Source: JADGRB01 sp036267635 (GTDB lineage: Bacteria; Myxococcota_A; Polyangia; Fen-1088). Taken from it: a stretch of 64,000 bases of DNA. The DNA lies in NCBI GenBank assembly GCA_036267635.1, contig DATAVR010000033.1, forward strand, positions 4,742 to 68,741, read 5' to 3'. Shown here piece after piece: positions 34,103 through 42,649 of this stretch (within the stretch, counting starts at the first letter, position 1; each line of letters begins with the position of its first letter). A program made the translations under genes and the position numbers. The notes under the pieces were generated by a model. The model had not been told where the DNA came from. It saw only the letters and a list, made by a program, of their open reading frames with translations, and ran no database searches.

Positions 34103-37026
34103 GCGCCGACCCGGATCCGAGCCCCATCGGCAAGCTCATAGGTGGCAAGTACCGGATCATCCGGCTGCTGGCCAGGGGCGGCATGGGGGTCGTCTACGAA
34201 GCGCAGCACACGGTCGTGCGCCGCCGGTTCGCGATCAAGTTCCTGCGCCGCGATCTGGCCGAGCGGCGCGACATCTTGAACCGCTTCCAGCGGGAGGCCG
34301 AGGCGGCCGGGGCGCTGGAGAACGATCATGTGACGGCGGCGATCGACTTCAGCATCTCGGACGACGGGACGCCCTACATCGTCATGGAGTATCTGGTCGG
34401 CGAGAGCCTGGCGGCGCTGCTCGAGCGCGAAGGCCGGCTGCCGGTCGGCCGGGCCGCCGATCTGGTCTGCCAGGCCTGCCGCGGCGTCGGGGCGGCCCAT
34501 GCGGCCGGAATCGTCCACCGGGATCTCAAGCCGCACAACCTGTTCGTCTGCCGCCGCGACGACGGGACCGACTTCGTCAAGGTGCTCGACTTCGGCGTCG
34601 CCAAGCTCCAGGCCGTCGACGAGATGAGCGCGGCGACCCGTACCGGTGTGGTGCTGGGGACGGCCGCATACATGTCGCCGGAGCAGGCGCGCGGCGACAA
34701 GCTGGTCGACAAGCGGGCCGACGTCTACGCGCTGGGCGCCATCCTCTACGAGCTGGTCTCCCTGCGGCGGCCCCACCCGGGCGACTCGCAGAACGCCATC
34801 CTCCATCACATCGCGACCCAGCCGCCGGTGTTGCTCGGCTCCGTGGAGGCGGATCTGCCGGCGGACTTCGTCGAGCTGGTCGGCCGCGCCATCTCCTCCG
34901 ATCCGGCCGCGCGGCCGGCGTCGGTCGAGGAGTTGGGGGACGCGCTCGCTGGTTTCGCCCGGCGCAAGGTCTGGCCGGCGCCGCCGAGTGACAGCGGCGG
35001 CGTGCGGGTGGGCGAGCTGTCGTCGACGATGCAGGCGGAGGGCGGCGGCTCTTCGCGCGGGACACCGGCTGCGCCCACCGCCGACGACCGCGCGCCGCGC
35101 CCGGCGGGCCCGAGCGCCGGTGGCCACCTGTCGCGGCCAGTGACCCCGAGCGCCGGTGGCCTTGCGCTACACCGGCCGACGCCGAGCGCAGGCGCTCGCG
35201 CTTCGCAGCCGGCGGCCCCGAGCGCCGGCGGTCTGTCGGCGTCCACGAGCCCGCCAGCTGGGCGTCGGTCCCGCGTCGGGATCGGAGCCGGCGCCACGCT
35301 CGCATTGGTAACGTTCGCAGTCGCGGCGGGCCTGCTTCGCCGAGGGGGCGCGCCGCCACCTCCCGTCCCAGTGCCTCGGCGGGTCACGACCGGACATGTG
35401 CTCACGGCCGAAACCCGTTTCTTGAACGCGGAGCCGGCGCCGGGCGCCGTTCAGCAGATCGAGGGCCTGCTCAAGGCGAGGGCGTTGCGAGACGCCGCGC
35501 TGGTCAACGCGATGGTAGCGACGCCGTCGTCCATCTGGCTCCTGGGCGGAGCTCCACAAGATGCCGAGAACGCCGCGCGCGACGCGGCGACGCGAGGCGC
35601 GCGCCAGGGGCGGGTCCCGGTCTTCGTCGCCTACGACCTTCCCTTCCACGACTGCACCGGTTACGGCGCGGGAGGCGCGGCCGACGGCGCGGCCTATCGG
35701 GCCTGGATCGACGGCGTCGCCTCGGGCATCGGCAACGAAAAGGCCGTCGTGGTCCTGGAGCCGAACAGCCTGGGGCTCATCCCCTACGGAATTCGTCTCG
35801 ACGGAAGGAAGGACGCCTGTACGCCGTCGGTGGCCGACGCCGAGGGCAAGCGGAGCGCGCCGCCGGGCGCGTCGCCCGCGGAGCGATACAGCCTGATCGG
35901 CTACGCGCTCGACCGTCTGACGACCAAGGCCCCCAACGCCGCCGTCTACCTCGATGGCACGCACAGCAGCTGGTTGCCGGTAGGCGACATCGCCTTTCGT
36001 CTCAAGCAGGCCGGCATCGAGCGCGCCGCCGGGTTCTTCCTGAACGCCGGCAACTACCAGCCGACGCCGCGGCTCATTCAGTACGGGACCTGGATCGCCA
36101 AGTGTCTCCACCACGCGCGTGGCTCGGCCGGCAACGACGCCAACGCCTATCGCGAGTGTGCGAGCCCCCCGGACTGGGCCGATTCGAACGACGACGCCGT
36201 TTGGTCGAAGGCCGAGGCCTGGTACACGGAGAACGTCGATCGCGCGGCACAAGGGACGTCGCCGGAGACGCTCGCGCACTTCGTCATCAACACGAATCGA
36301 AACGGTCTCGGGCCGCTGGCGGCCGCGCGCTACGCGGGGCCCCCGTTCAACCAACCGTCCGCCGTGGTCGAGGTGCTGCGGAACGGCGGCTGGTGCATGC
36401 CTCCCGGCCGCGGCGTCGGTCTTCGTCCGACCGCCGACACCAAGGTCCCGCTGGTCGACGCCTATCTTTGGACCGACCTCCCTGGGATGTCCTTCGCCTC
36501 CTGCGACATCGCCGGAGGCGCGCGCGCCTGGGACTACTCGAAGTACAACCCTTGGGGGATCACCGGCGACGCTCAGAACCACTTCGATCCGCTCTGGGGC
36601 ATGGTGCTGCCGCCGACGGGCGCCTGGTTCCCCGAGGAGGCGCTGCAGCTCGCCCGCAACGCCAATCCGCCGCTCGAGGAGGTTGGTGCACCGGAGACCA
36701 CGGTGTTGGAAGGCGAGAGCGGCGGTATGAGGGGTCCACCGCCGATCGCGACGGCCATCGCGCCCTCGTCGCTGATCGACGCGGAGCCCAAGGCCCACGT
36801 CGACCGCGCGGTCGTGGCAAATCGGGCGGCGCCCGCGGACGCTCGCCCCGAGCTGTCCGGTCGTCCGGGCGGCAAGCCAGTCGGGCGTCCGAGCAGCCAC
36901 GCGGCCCGGCGATCTGCGGGCGCGGCCTCGGCGACCGAGGTTTCGAGCTCACCGCCCAAGCCCGTTGATACGGAGAAGACGGGCGGGACGCCGCCGGCGT
37001 TCGATTCTGACAATCCCTACCGCTGA
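34099..37026 (+). CDS. Transmembrane Ser/Thr kinase with periplasmic GH6-like (pseudo-cellobiohydrolase) domain
   Basis: 975 residues. The kinase (about 15-290) is intact: ARGGMGVVY loop, Lys47 in FAIKFL, HRDLKPHN with Asp142, DFG at 164-166 and SPEQ. A Pro/Ser/Gly linker and a helix (about 393-416) follow. Residues about 437-865 match glycoside hydrolase family 6: VAYDLPFHDCTGYGAGGAADG, YLDGTHSSW, WCMPPGRGVGLRPTADT, WFPEEALQLARNANPPL. Against GH6 sequences from memory the helper Asp is kept (Asp518, FHDC) and Asp619 (YLDG) is kept, but the catalytic acid in EPDSL is Asn556 (EPNSL), the usual DTSRNG reads NTNRNG at Asn731, and the catalytic-base Asp in PGExDG is Phe799 (PGMSFA). The domain is therefore probably a non-catalytic beta-glucan sensor. 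Coupled by ATGA to the FHA activator gene upstream. Confidence 0.88.
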   Translation: MSADPDPSPIGKLIGGKYRIIRLLARGGMGVVYEAQHTVVRRRFAIKFLRRDLAERRDILNRFQREAEAAGALENDHVTAAIDFSISDDGTPYIVMEYLVGESLAALLEREGRLPVGRAADLVCQACRGVGAAHAAGIVHRDLKPHNLFVCRRDDGTDFVKVLDFGVAKLQAVDEMSAATRTGVVLGTAAYMSPEQARGDKLVDKRADVYALGAILYELVSLRRPHPGDSQNAILHHIATQPPVLLGSVEADLPADFVELVGRAISSDPAARPASVEELGDALAGFARRKVWPAPPSDSGGVRVGELSSTMQAEGGGSSRGTPAAPTADDRAPRPAGPSAGGHLSRPVTPSAGGLALHRPTPSAGARASQPAAPSAGGLSASTSPPAGRRSRVGIGAGATLALVTFAVAAGLLRRGGAPPPPVPVPRRVTTGHVLTAETRFLNAEPAPGAVQQIEGLLKARALRDAALVNAMVATPSSIWLLGGAPQDAENAARDAATRGARQGRVPVFVAYDLPFHDCTGYGAGGAADGAAYRAWIDGVASGIGNEKAVVVLEPNSLGLIPYGIRLDGRKDACTPSVADAEGKRSAPPGASPAERYSLIGYALDRLTTKAPNAAVYLDGTHSSWLPVGDIAFRLKQAGIERAAGFFLNAGNYQPTPRLIQYGTWIAKCLHHARGSAGNDANAYRECASPPDWADSNDDAVWSKAEAWYTENVDRAAQGTSPETLAHFVINTNRNGLGPLAAARYAGPPFNQPSAVVEVLRNGGWCMPPGRGVGLRPTADTKVPLVDAYLWTDLPGMSFASCDIAGGARAWDYSKYNPWGITGDAQNHFDPLWGMVLPPTGAWFPEEALQLARNANPPLEEVGAPETTVLEGESGGMRGPPPIATAIAPSSLIDAEPKAHVDRAVVANRAAPADARPELSGRPGGKPVGRPSSHAARRSAGAASATEVSSSPPKPVDTEKTGGTPPAFDSDNPYR

Positions 37027-37208
37027 CCTGGCGGACAATGTTTTCGGCCTGCGGGGCACTCAAGTCCCGAAAGATGCGCTCCCGAGGCGGCCTTCGACCT
37101 CGCGCTCCGTTCGGCGCTCGATGGCGATCTCGCCCGCTGACGCCGGTCGCTTGTCCCGCCGGGGGCCCGTGCGATATTGCGCGGCGAGATGCACCTTCGG
37201 AGCGACGA

Positions 37209-38057
37209 ATGAGCGCCGATCCCGAAATCCTGGCGGAGGTTCCGCTGTTCCAGCTGCTCGACGCCGACGAGCGGGCGGCGCTGGCGGCCAAGGTCGAGTC
37301 GATCAGCGCGCCGGCCGGCAAGATCCTCTTCAACTACGGCGATCCGGGCGACTCGCTCTACATCGTCCGTGAAGGGGAGGTGGAGATCTTCTTCAAGAAC
37401 GACACCGGGCAGCGAATCGTGCTGGAGCGGCCGGGGGCGGGTGATTTCTTCGGGGAGCTGTCGCTCATCGACGCCGGGCCACGAACGGCCTCCGCGCTGG
37501 TGACCAAGGATCTGCAGGCGGTGATGGTCGACCGCGAGGACATCGAGGCGCTGCTCAAACAGCACCCGGCCGCGGCGATGGACCTGCTGACCGCGACGGG
37601 GAAGCGGCTGCGCGAGGCGTCGCGGCAGCTCCGTCACGCAGCCTCGCGCGACATCAACGAGGAGGTCGAGGACAAGCGGACGATGGTCATGAAGACCGCC
37701 GACTGGATCTCGGAGTTCAGCGGCAGCCTCCCGTTCCTGGGCATCCACTGCATCCTGTTCGCGCTCTGGATCGTGCTCAACACCGGCCCGCTGGCGCGCA
37801 CCGTGCTCGGCGGCTGGGATCCCTTCCCCTACGGCTTTCTCACGATGTGCGTGTCGTTGGAGGCGATCATCTTGTCGGTGTTCGTGCTCCTCAGCCAGAA
37901 CCGCCAGGTCGCGCGCGATCGCACGCGCAACGACATCGAGTACCAGGTCAACCTGAAGGCGGAGCTGGAGATCGCCCACCTGCACGAGAAGGTCGACGAG
38001 ATGAACGCCGAGCTGCTCGAGCGGCTGAAGGCGCTCGAGCGCACACACGTCCGCTAG
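37209..38057 (+). CDS. Cyclic-nucleotide-binding domain fused to DUF1003 membrane domain
   Basis: 282 residues. About 10-125 is a cNMP-binding domain (VPLFQLLDADERAAL, GDPGDSLYIVREGEVEIFF, GDFFGELSLIDAGPRTASA, each partial) with the phosphate-binding cassette FGELSLIDAGPRTA. About 170-245 is DUF1003, with two membrane helices (IHCILFALWIVLN and FLTMCVSLEAIILSVFVLLS, parts). The C-terminus is a coiled coil (LHEKVDEMNAELLERLKALE). The protein would sense cAMP or cGMP and sit in the inner membrane; its output is unknown. ATG 37209 is preceded by CGGAGCGACGA. It lies 183 bases after the kinase and could be its own transcript. The convergent SGNH gene ends 9 bases downstream. Confidence 0.85.
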   Translation: MSADPEILAEVPLFQLLDADERAALAAKVESISAPAGKILFNYGDPGDSLYIVREGEVEIFFKNDTGQRIVLERPGAGDFFGELSLIDAGPRTASALVTKDLQAVMVDREDIEALLKQHPAAAMDLLTATGKRLREASRQLRHAASRDINEEVEDKRTMVMKTADWISEFSGSLPFLGIHCILFALWIVLNTGPLARTVLGGWDPFPYGFLTMCVSLEAIILSVFVLLSQNRQVARDRTRNDIEYQVNLKAELEIAHLHEKVDEMNAELLERLKALERTHVR

Positions 38058-38065
38058 CCTGCGCG

Positions 38066-39748
38066 CTATCGCAAATACTGCGCGACGCCGATGTTCTGCG
38101 ACTTGAGCGCGGCCTCGACGAAGCCGGCGATCTTCGAGGCGCCGGCGGCGTTGGTGTGGGTCATGTCGGAGCCGAGCGCGTGGTACTGCTGCCAGCCGTT
38201 CGGCCCGAGCCCGTTGTACCAGGTGGTGGTGATCGACGTGAGATCGATGAAGGCGACGTTCTGCGCGGTCGCCACCACCTGCATGTCGGCCGAGTGCAGG
38301 GTCGACTGGTCGGAGAGCGTCTGGCCGCTGAAGGTGGCGCGCGCGGGGGGCGAGATCAGGACCGGGGTCGCGCCCTTGGCCTTGGCGTCCGTCACCATCT
38401 GCGTGATGGCGGCCTGGTACTGGGCGGAGGTGTCGGTCTTGTCATTGGTGCCGAACTGGATCAGGACCCAGTCGCCGGTCGTCATCAGGCTCTTGACCGT
38501 TCCCCATTCGGCGCCGTTGTCGAGGAAGCTGATCGAGGTCTCGCCGCTGTCGGCGTAGTTGGCGACGTCGGCCGGTGGCGCGAAGTATTGCGGGATCATC
38601 TGGGCCCAGCCCGCGTAGTCGGTATCGGTCTGGTCGCAGACCGTCGAGTCGCCAGCCACGTAGATGATCACGGGCTTGGTCGCCGTGGTGACCAGCCCGT
38701 AGCCGATGGCCGAGATCTGCAGATCGGTGGCGGTCGGCCCCGAGAAGAAGAGATCCAGCCCCGGGTATCCGGCGGCGACGTCCTCCGTCGGCTGCCCCTC
38801 CTTGGCGCGGACGTTGACCACGAACGAGTAGGTCGCCGACTTGCCGGCCGAGGTGGAGGTGAGCCCGAGCAGCACCCGGTTCGCCTCGGCGTGGATCTCG
38901 GTCTCGCCCGCGGCGCTGCCGCCGAGCGCGACGGTCACCGCGTAGTTCCCCGCCTCGGACGTCCCCTGGGAGGTCGCGACGTCGGTGGTGGTGTACGTGT
39001 TCCCGCCGAACAGACACTCGACGCAGCTCGGTCCCACGCCGCCGCCGGGGCAGACCAGATCGCCGTTCGCCGACGTCGTCTGCGCCACCGACATGCAGGC
39101 CGCGCGGTTCGCCGTGGTGGGCGGCGGGTATCCAGGCGGAACGCTGCTCGTCGTTCCCCCGGCGCCGCCCCCGGAGCCGCCACCGCCCCCAGCGCCGCCG
39201 GTTGTTGCGCCGCCAGCACCCGCGCCACCGCTTCCCGCGTGACCCGAAGCGCCGCTCGTTCCGGCCGCGCCGCCTTTGCCGCCGATCGACCCACTGGCGC
39301 CGCCGTTCGATCCGCCGGCCCCGACGGATCCGGCGCCGCCGCCTTTGCCGCCGGACGCGCCGGCGGCGCCGCCACCGGAGCCCGAGCCGCCGCCCGTCGC
39401 CGTCGATCCGCCGGTGGCTGTCGCGCCGCCCGCCGACCCGCCCGCGCCGCCGCCCGTTCCACTGGTCGTCCCGCCCGAACCGCTGCCGCCCGAGCCGCTG
39501 CCGCCCGAGCCGGTGCCGCCCGAGCCGGTGACCCCGCCCGAACCGGTGACGCCGCCCGAGCCGGTCGTGCCGCCGGTCCCCTGGGTTTGCGATCCCGCGT
39601 CGGAGCTGTCCGTCCCGCTCGTGCTACAGGCTCCCAAAGCGATCAGGGCCGCCAAGAGCGCCGGCGAGAGCACCTGCAAGAGGGGCGGGACGATGGGAAG
39701 GGGTGTGCTAAGGCCCGCAAAGGGCCTATTCTTGGGGCTCCGCTTCAT
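38066..39748 (-). CDS. CE12-like (rhamnogalacturonan acetylesterase-type) SGNH lipoprotein
   Basis: 560 residues: Lys/Arg-rich n-region, hydrophobic core and lipobox ending LGAC, a Gly-rich spacer (about residues 50-215), an unassigned beta module (about 230-350) and a C-terminal SGNH hydrolase domain (about 350-560). The hydrolase has the nucleophile block YVAGDSTVCDQ, then GWAQMIPQYF, the Gly/Asn-containing NYADSGETSISF, WVLIQFGTNDKTD and the final Asp/His in DMTHTNAAGA. This pattern is typical of rhamnogalacturonan acetylesterases (carbohydrate esterase family 12), which strip acetyl groups from pectin. Start at ATG 39748; a TTG start 49 bases upstream in the same frame is possible. Substrate is inferred. 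Confidence 0.82.
   Translation of the reverse strand: MKRSPKNRPFAGLSTPLPIVPPLLQVLSPALLAALIALGACSTSGTDSSDAGSQTQGTGGTTGSGGVTGSGGVTGSGGTGSGGSGSGGSGSGGTTSGTGGGAGGSAGGATATGGSTATGGGSGSGGGAAGASGGKGGGAGSVGAGGSNGGASGSIGGKGGAAGTSGASGHAGSGGAGAGGATTGGAGGGGGSGGGAGGTTSSVPPGYPPPTTANRAACMSVAQTTSANGDLVCPGGGVGPSCVECLFGGNTYTTTDVATSQGTSEAGNYAVTVALGGSAAGETEIHAEANRVLLGLTSTSAGKSATYSFVVNVRAKEGQPTEDVAAGYPGLDLFFSGPTATDLQISAIGYGLVTTATKPVIIYVAGDSTVCDQTDTDYAGWAQMIPQYFAPPADVANYADSGETSISFLDNGAEWGTVKSLMTTGDWVLIQFGTNDKTDTSAQYQAAITQMVTDAKAKGATPVLISPPARATFSGQTLSDQSTLHSADMQVVATAQNVAFIDLTSITTTWYNGLGPNGWQQYHALGSDMTHTNAAGASKIAGFVEAALKSQNIGVAQYLR
39150..39590 (-). repeat. Spacer-coding tandem repeats (GSGG/GTGG units)
   Basis: Within the CE12-like gene, 15-base units coding GSGGS/GTGGS-like pentads are near-perfect at about 39472-39570. 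Unit length is a multiple of three, so copy-number change stays in frame. Confidence 0.8.
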
Positions 39749-39813
39749 CTTGATGAAAGGGCCGGCGGCGGAAAAACTGCTGCGCCCCCGATCCAATTGC
39801 CGAGGAGGCGACC

Positions 39814-40332
39814 ATGGAGACGAACCAGGGCAACGAAGGCAACGAAGGCAACGAAGGCAACGAGGGGACGAAGGCGGAGTCGGCGCGTCGAAAGGGCGGC
39901 TACGGAACCGTCGGTGTGACGGCGACCGCGGCCGTGCTGTTCGCCTTCGCGATCTTCCTCGGCAGCCGGCACGCAGGCGACAAAGGGTCGCCGAGCGCGG
40001 CGCCGGCGACCGCGGCTCTCCCCGCCGCCGGCGGGGAGTTGGCCGCCGCGGAGCCGCCGGCCGCCACCCATCCGCCGCGGCATCTCGAGGCTGCCAACCG
40101 CAAGGAACTGGAGAAGACGCTGCCCAAGGGGGCGCCGGTCGACGTCACCGCCAACGCCGGCGATCCGGAGGCATTTCGCCTGGCGCAAGAGATTCATACC
40201 TTCTTGATCGCCAGGGGTTACCTGGCGACCGACGTGACCCGGAGCGTCTCGACGCCGCCGGCCAAGGGCGTGGGGCTCGAGCCCCTGACCGGCGGAAAGT
40301 GGAGGGTCATCGTCGGCGCGTCGGACGAGTGA
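39814..40332 (+). CDS. Membrane-anchored hypothetical protein
   Basis: 172 residues: an acidic NEG-repeat N-terminus coded by four 9-base AACGAAGGC-type units (about 39828-39863), a single membrane helix (GVTATAAVLFAFAIFLGS), a Pro/Ala-rich linker, and a C-terminal alpha/beta segment (DVTANAGDPEAFRLAQEIHTFLIARGY ... WRVIVGASDE, in part). Function unknown. The topology suggests a cytosolic N-terminus and a periplasmic C-terminus. AGGAGG lies 6 bases before ATG 39814, a strong start. It ends 37 bases before the MuiA-like gene. Confidence 0.72.
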   Translation: METNQGNEGNEGNEGNEGTKAESARRKGGYGTVGVTATAAVLFAFAIFLGSRHAGDKGSPSAAPATAALPAAGGELAAAEPPAATHPPRHLEAANRKELEKTLPKGAPVDVTANAGDPEAFRLAQEIHTFLIARGYLATDVTRSVSTPPAKGVGLEPLTGGKWRVIVGASDE

Positions 40333-40369
40333 GCGGGTGCCGTCGAGGCACGGACGTAGTACTGTGGCC

Positions 40370-42649
40370 ATGGTTTCGAGGCGCATGGTGAAGCGGCGAT
40401 TGTTCGCGCTCTCGCTCTCGTTGACGGCGGCGTTGGCGTGCCCGCTGGGCGTGTGGGCGGCGGAGGCGCAAGGGCAAGGGCAAGGAAAAGGAAAAGAGGT
40501 CCAGACTCCCAACATCGTCGTGGGGCCGAGCGAGGTCGAGGCAGCGCCGCATGTCGACGCGCGCATCGAGGAGGTGACGGTGTTCAGCGATCGCGCGCGC
40601 GTGCGACGGCGCGGCCGCGCCTCGCTCGAGCCCGGAGCCACGCTGGTGCGCCTGCCGGATCTCCCCGGCGCGACGTTCCTCGACACGATCCACGTCTCGG
40701 CCACCGGGGCGCGCGTGCTGCGGGTGGAGACCACGCCGATCGAGCACGAGCGGATGGAGATCGGCCAGGTGGTCAAGCTGCTCGACGCGCTCGACGCCGC
40801 CGGCGATCGCGCGGCCGAGCTCGCCGATCGGGCGGCGCTCGATCGGTGGGAGATCGATCTGCTGACCAGGCTCGCGCCCGAGCCGCAGGTCTCCGAGGAG
40901 AAGCGCGAGGGGCGCAAGGGGGTGGCGCTCGACGTCGGATCGTGGTGGAAGGCGCTCGACTTCCTGGCGGCGCGGACGCGCGCCGCGCAAACGAGGCTGG
41001 CGGCGTTCGAGGCCGACCGCCAGAAGCTCGAGACCGAACGCCAGCGCCTGCAGGCGGAGATCGGCCAGCTGGATCAGGGGGGATTCTCCGAGCGGGCGGT
41101 GGAGGTCGTCGCCGTGCTCGAGGGCGGCGCCGGCGCCGCGGCCGAGGTGCAGCTCGAGTACTTCGTCCCGGCGGCGCGCTGGAAGCCGAGCTACGACCTG
41201 CATTTCTCGACCGCCCGCGGACAGGTGCGCCTGGAGACCGCGGCGGTCGTCGAGCAGGCGACCGGCGAGGACTGGCCGGAGACGGCGGTGTCGTTCTCGA
41301 CGGCGACCCCGGGGCGGGGGATCGAGCTGCCCGAGCTCTTGACCTGGACGCTCGGCGAGCGCAGTGAATTCGTGCCGCAGCCGCGCGCCCGCGTGAGCCC
41401 GCCGGCCGAGCCGTTTTACCCGGTGCCGGCGCCCGAGCCGATCGCCGCCAGCGCGCGCGCCATCGACGACGAGCTGGTGCGGAGGCGTCTGGAGCTGGCG
41501 AAGAATGCAACCAGCCCGAGCTCGGTCGCGACGGGTGAGCTCGCGCAGGCGGAGATCAGGCGCCAGGTCGCCGAGGACATGGAGCTGGCGGGGCTCTCCG
41601 GCGAAGGTAGTCTCGGCAAGGACCGGTCTCGTGTGGGGCGGTCCGATTCGCTCGACGATCTGGACGGTCTGATCGATGGTGCGGTGGCGAAGACGGCCGG
41701 CAAGCGCCTTCGACCGAGAGCCGCCGTTCGACGAGCGCAATCGGTCGCTGGGGCCGACGAAGCCGAGGAGAGGCCGCTCAGCACCGAGAGCCAGGCGAGC
41801 TACCGAGACGTCGTCAGCGTTCCGCACAAGCGGGCGTTGAAGCTGGGCAAGGGCGGTCCCGTCACGCGGCAGAATTACGAGGCGTATTCGGGGCAAGTGT
41901 CATCCGCGCCCGCTCCGGCGGCAGCGCCGCCCCCGGCCCCGGTGACGCGCGTGCCCCTCGCGCTCTACGACCGGCCGCCGCCGTCGGAGACGCCGCAGCT
42001 GAGCGATCCGTATCTGCCGGCGGTGAGCGCCGGCGGGTTCGACTTCGTCTATCGCGCGCCGACGCCGGTGGCCGTCCCCAGCACCGGCAAGGAGCTTCGC
42101 ATCCCGCTCGCCTCGCAGACCTTCCGCACGACCGCCTACTACGAAGCGACGCCGGCGCTGGCCACCACGGCTTTCCTGCGGGCGCGCGTGCGCAACGACG
42201 GCAAGCGCCCGCTCCTGCGCGGGCCGGCGGCGATCTTCGGCGACGGCGAGCTGGTCGGCGTCGGCGAGATCCAGACCACCGGCCCCTCCGGCGACATCGA
42301 GCTGCCGCTCGGCGCCGATCAGGACATCCGCCTGGTGCGCCAGGTGGTCCCCTCGACCAGGACGACCGGGCTCGTCTTCAAGATCGACGAGACGACTTAC
42401 GACGTGCAGATCCAGATCGGCAACTTCAAGAAGCAGCCGGTCAGCATCGAGGTGACCGATCAGGTGCCGCGCAGCCGGAACGAGAAGGTGGTGGTCAAGT
42501 TGCTGGCGACCGATCCGAAGCCGCTCGGCGAGGTCGATCTCGACGGGACGATCCGATTTCGCGTCGACGTCCCCGCCAGCGAAACCCGGACCGTGAAGTT
42601 TCGCTACCAGATCACCCGGCCGCAGAACTGGGAGCTCTACCAACGATGA
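40370..42649 (+). CDS. MuiA-like DUF4139 protein, first copy
   Basis: 759 residues with a signal peptide (RLFALSLSLTAALACPLGVWA). It matches the mucoidy-inhibitor MuiA family: an N-terminal DUF4140-like module (IEEVTVFSDRARVRRRGRASLEPG), a coiled-coil middle (about 130-240), then DUF4139 with VQLEYFVPAARWKPSYDLHF, EQATGEDWPETAVSFSTATPG (in part) and a final beta region ending RYQITRPQNWELYQR. A Pro/Ser-rich insertion of about 170 residues sits inside the DUF4139 region. In other bacteria muiA affects mucoid growth; here an envelope role is likely. Start at ATG 40370 or 40385; the second follows GAGGCGC. Its TGA overlaps the next ATG (ATGA). Confidence 0.82.
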   Translation: MVSRRMVKRRLFALSLSLTAALACPLGVWAAEAQGQGQGKGKEVQTPNIVVGPSEVEAAPHVDARIEEVTVFSDRARVRRRGRASLEPGATLVRLPDLPGATFLDTIHVSATGARVLRVETTPIEHERMEIGQVVKLLDALDAAGDRAAELADRAALDRWEIDLLTRLAPEPQVSEEKREGRKGVALDVGSWWKALDFLAARTRAAQTRLAAFEADRQKLETERQRLQAEIGQLDQGGFSERAVEVVAVLEGGAGAAAEVQLEYFVPAARWKPSYDLHFSTARGQVRLETAAVVEQATGEDWPETAVSFSTATPGRGIELPELLTWTLGERSEFVPQPRARVSPPAEPFYPVPAPEPIAASARAIDDELVRRRLELAKNATSPSSVATGELAQAEIRRQVAEDMELAGLSGEGSLGKDRSRVGRSDSLDDLDGLIDGAVAKTAGKRLRPRAAVRRAQSVAGADEAEERPLSTESQASYRDVVSVPHKRALKLGKGGPVTRQNYEAYSGQVSSAPAPAAAPPPAPVTRVPLALYDRPPPSETPQLSDPYLPAVSAGGFDFVYRAPTPVAVPSTGKELRIPLASQTFRTTAYYEATPALATTAFLRARVRNDGKRPLLRGPAAIFGDGELVGVGEIQTTGPSGDIELPLGADQDIRLVRQVVPSTRTTGLVFKIDETTYDVQIQIGNFKKQPVSIEVTDQVPRSRNEKVVVKLLATDPKPLGEVDLDGTIRFRVDVPASETRTVKFRYQITRPQNWELYQR

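Noticed and set aside
34099..37026. GH6 half as a working cellulase displayed by the kinase
   Set aside because: The acid and base positions appear replaced (Asn556, Phe799), and the domain faces the periplasm, where polymeric cellulose is absent; sensing fits better.
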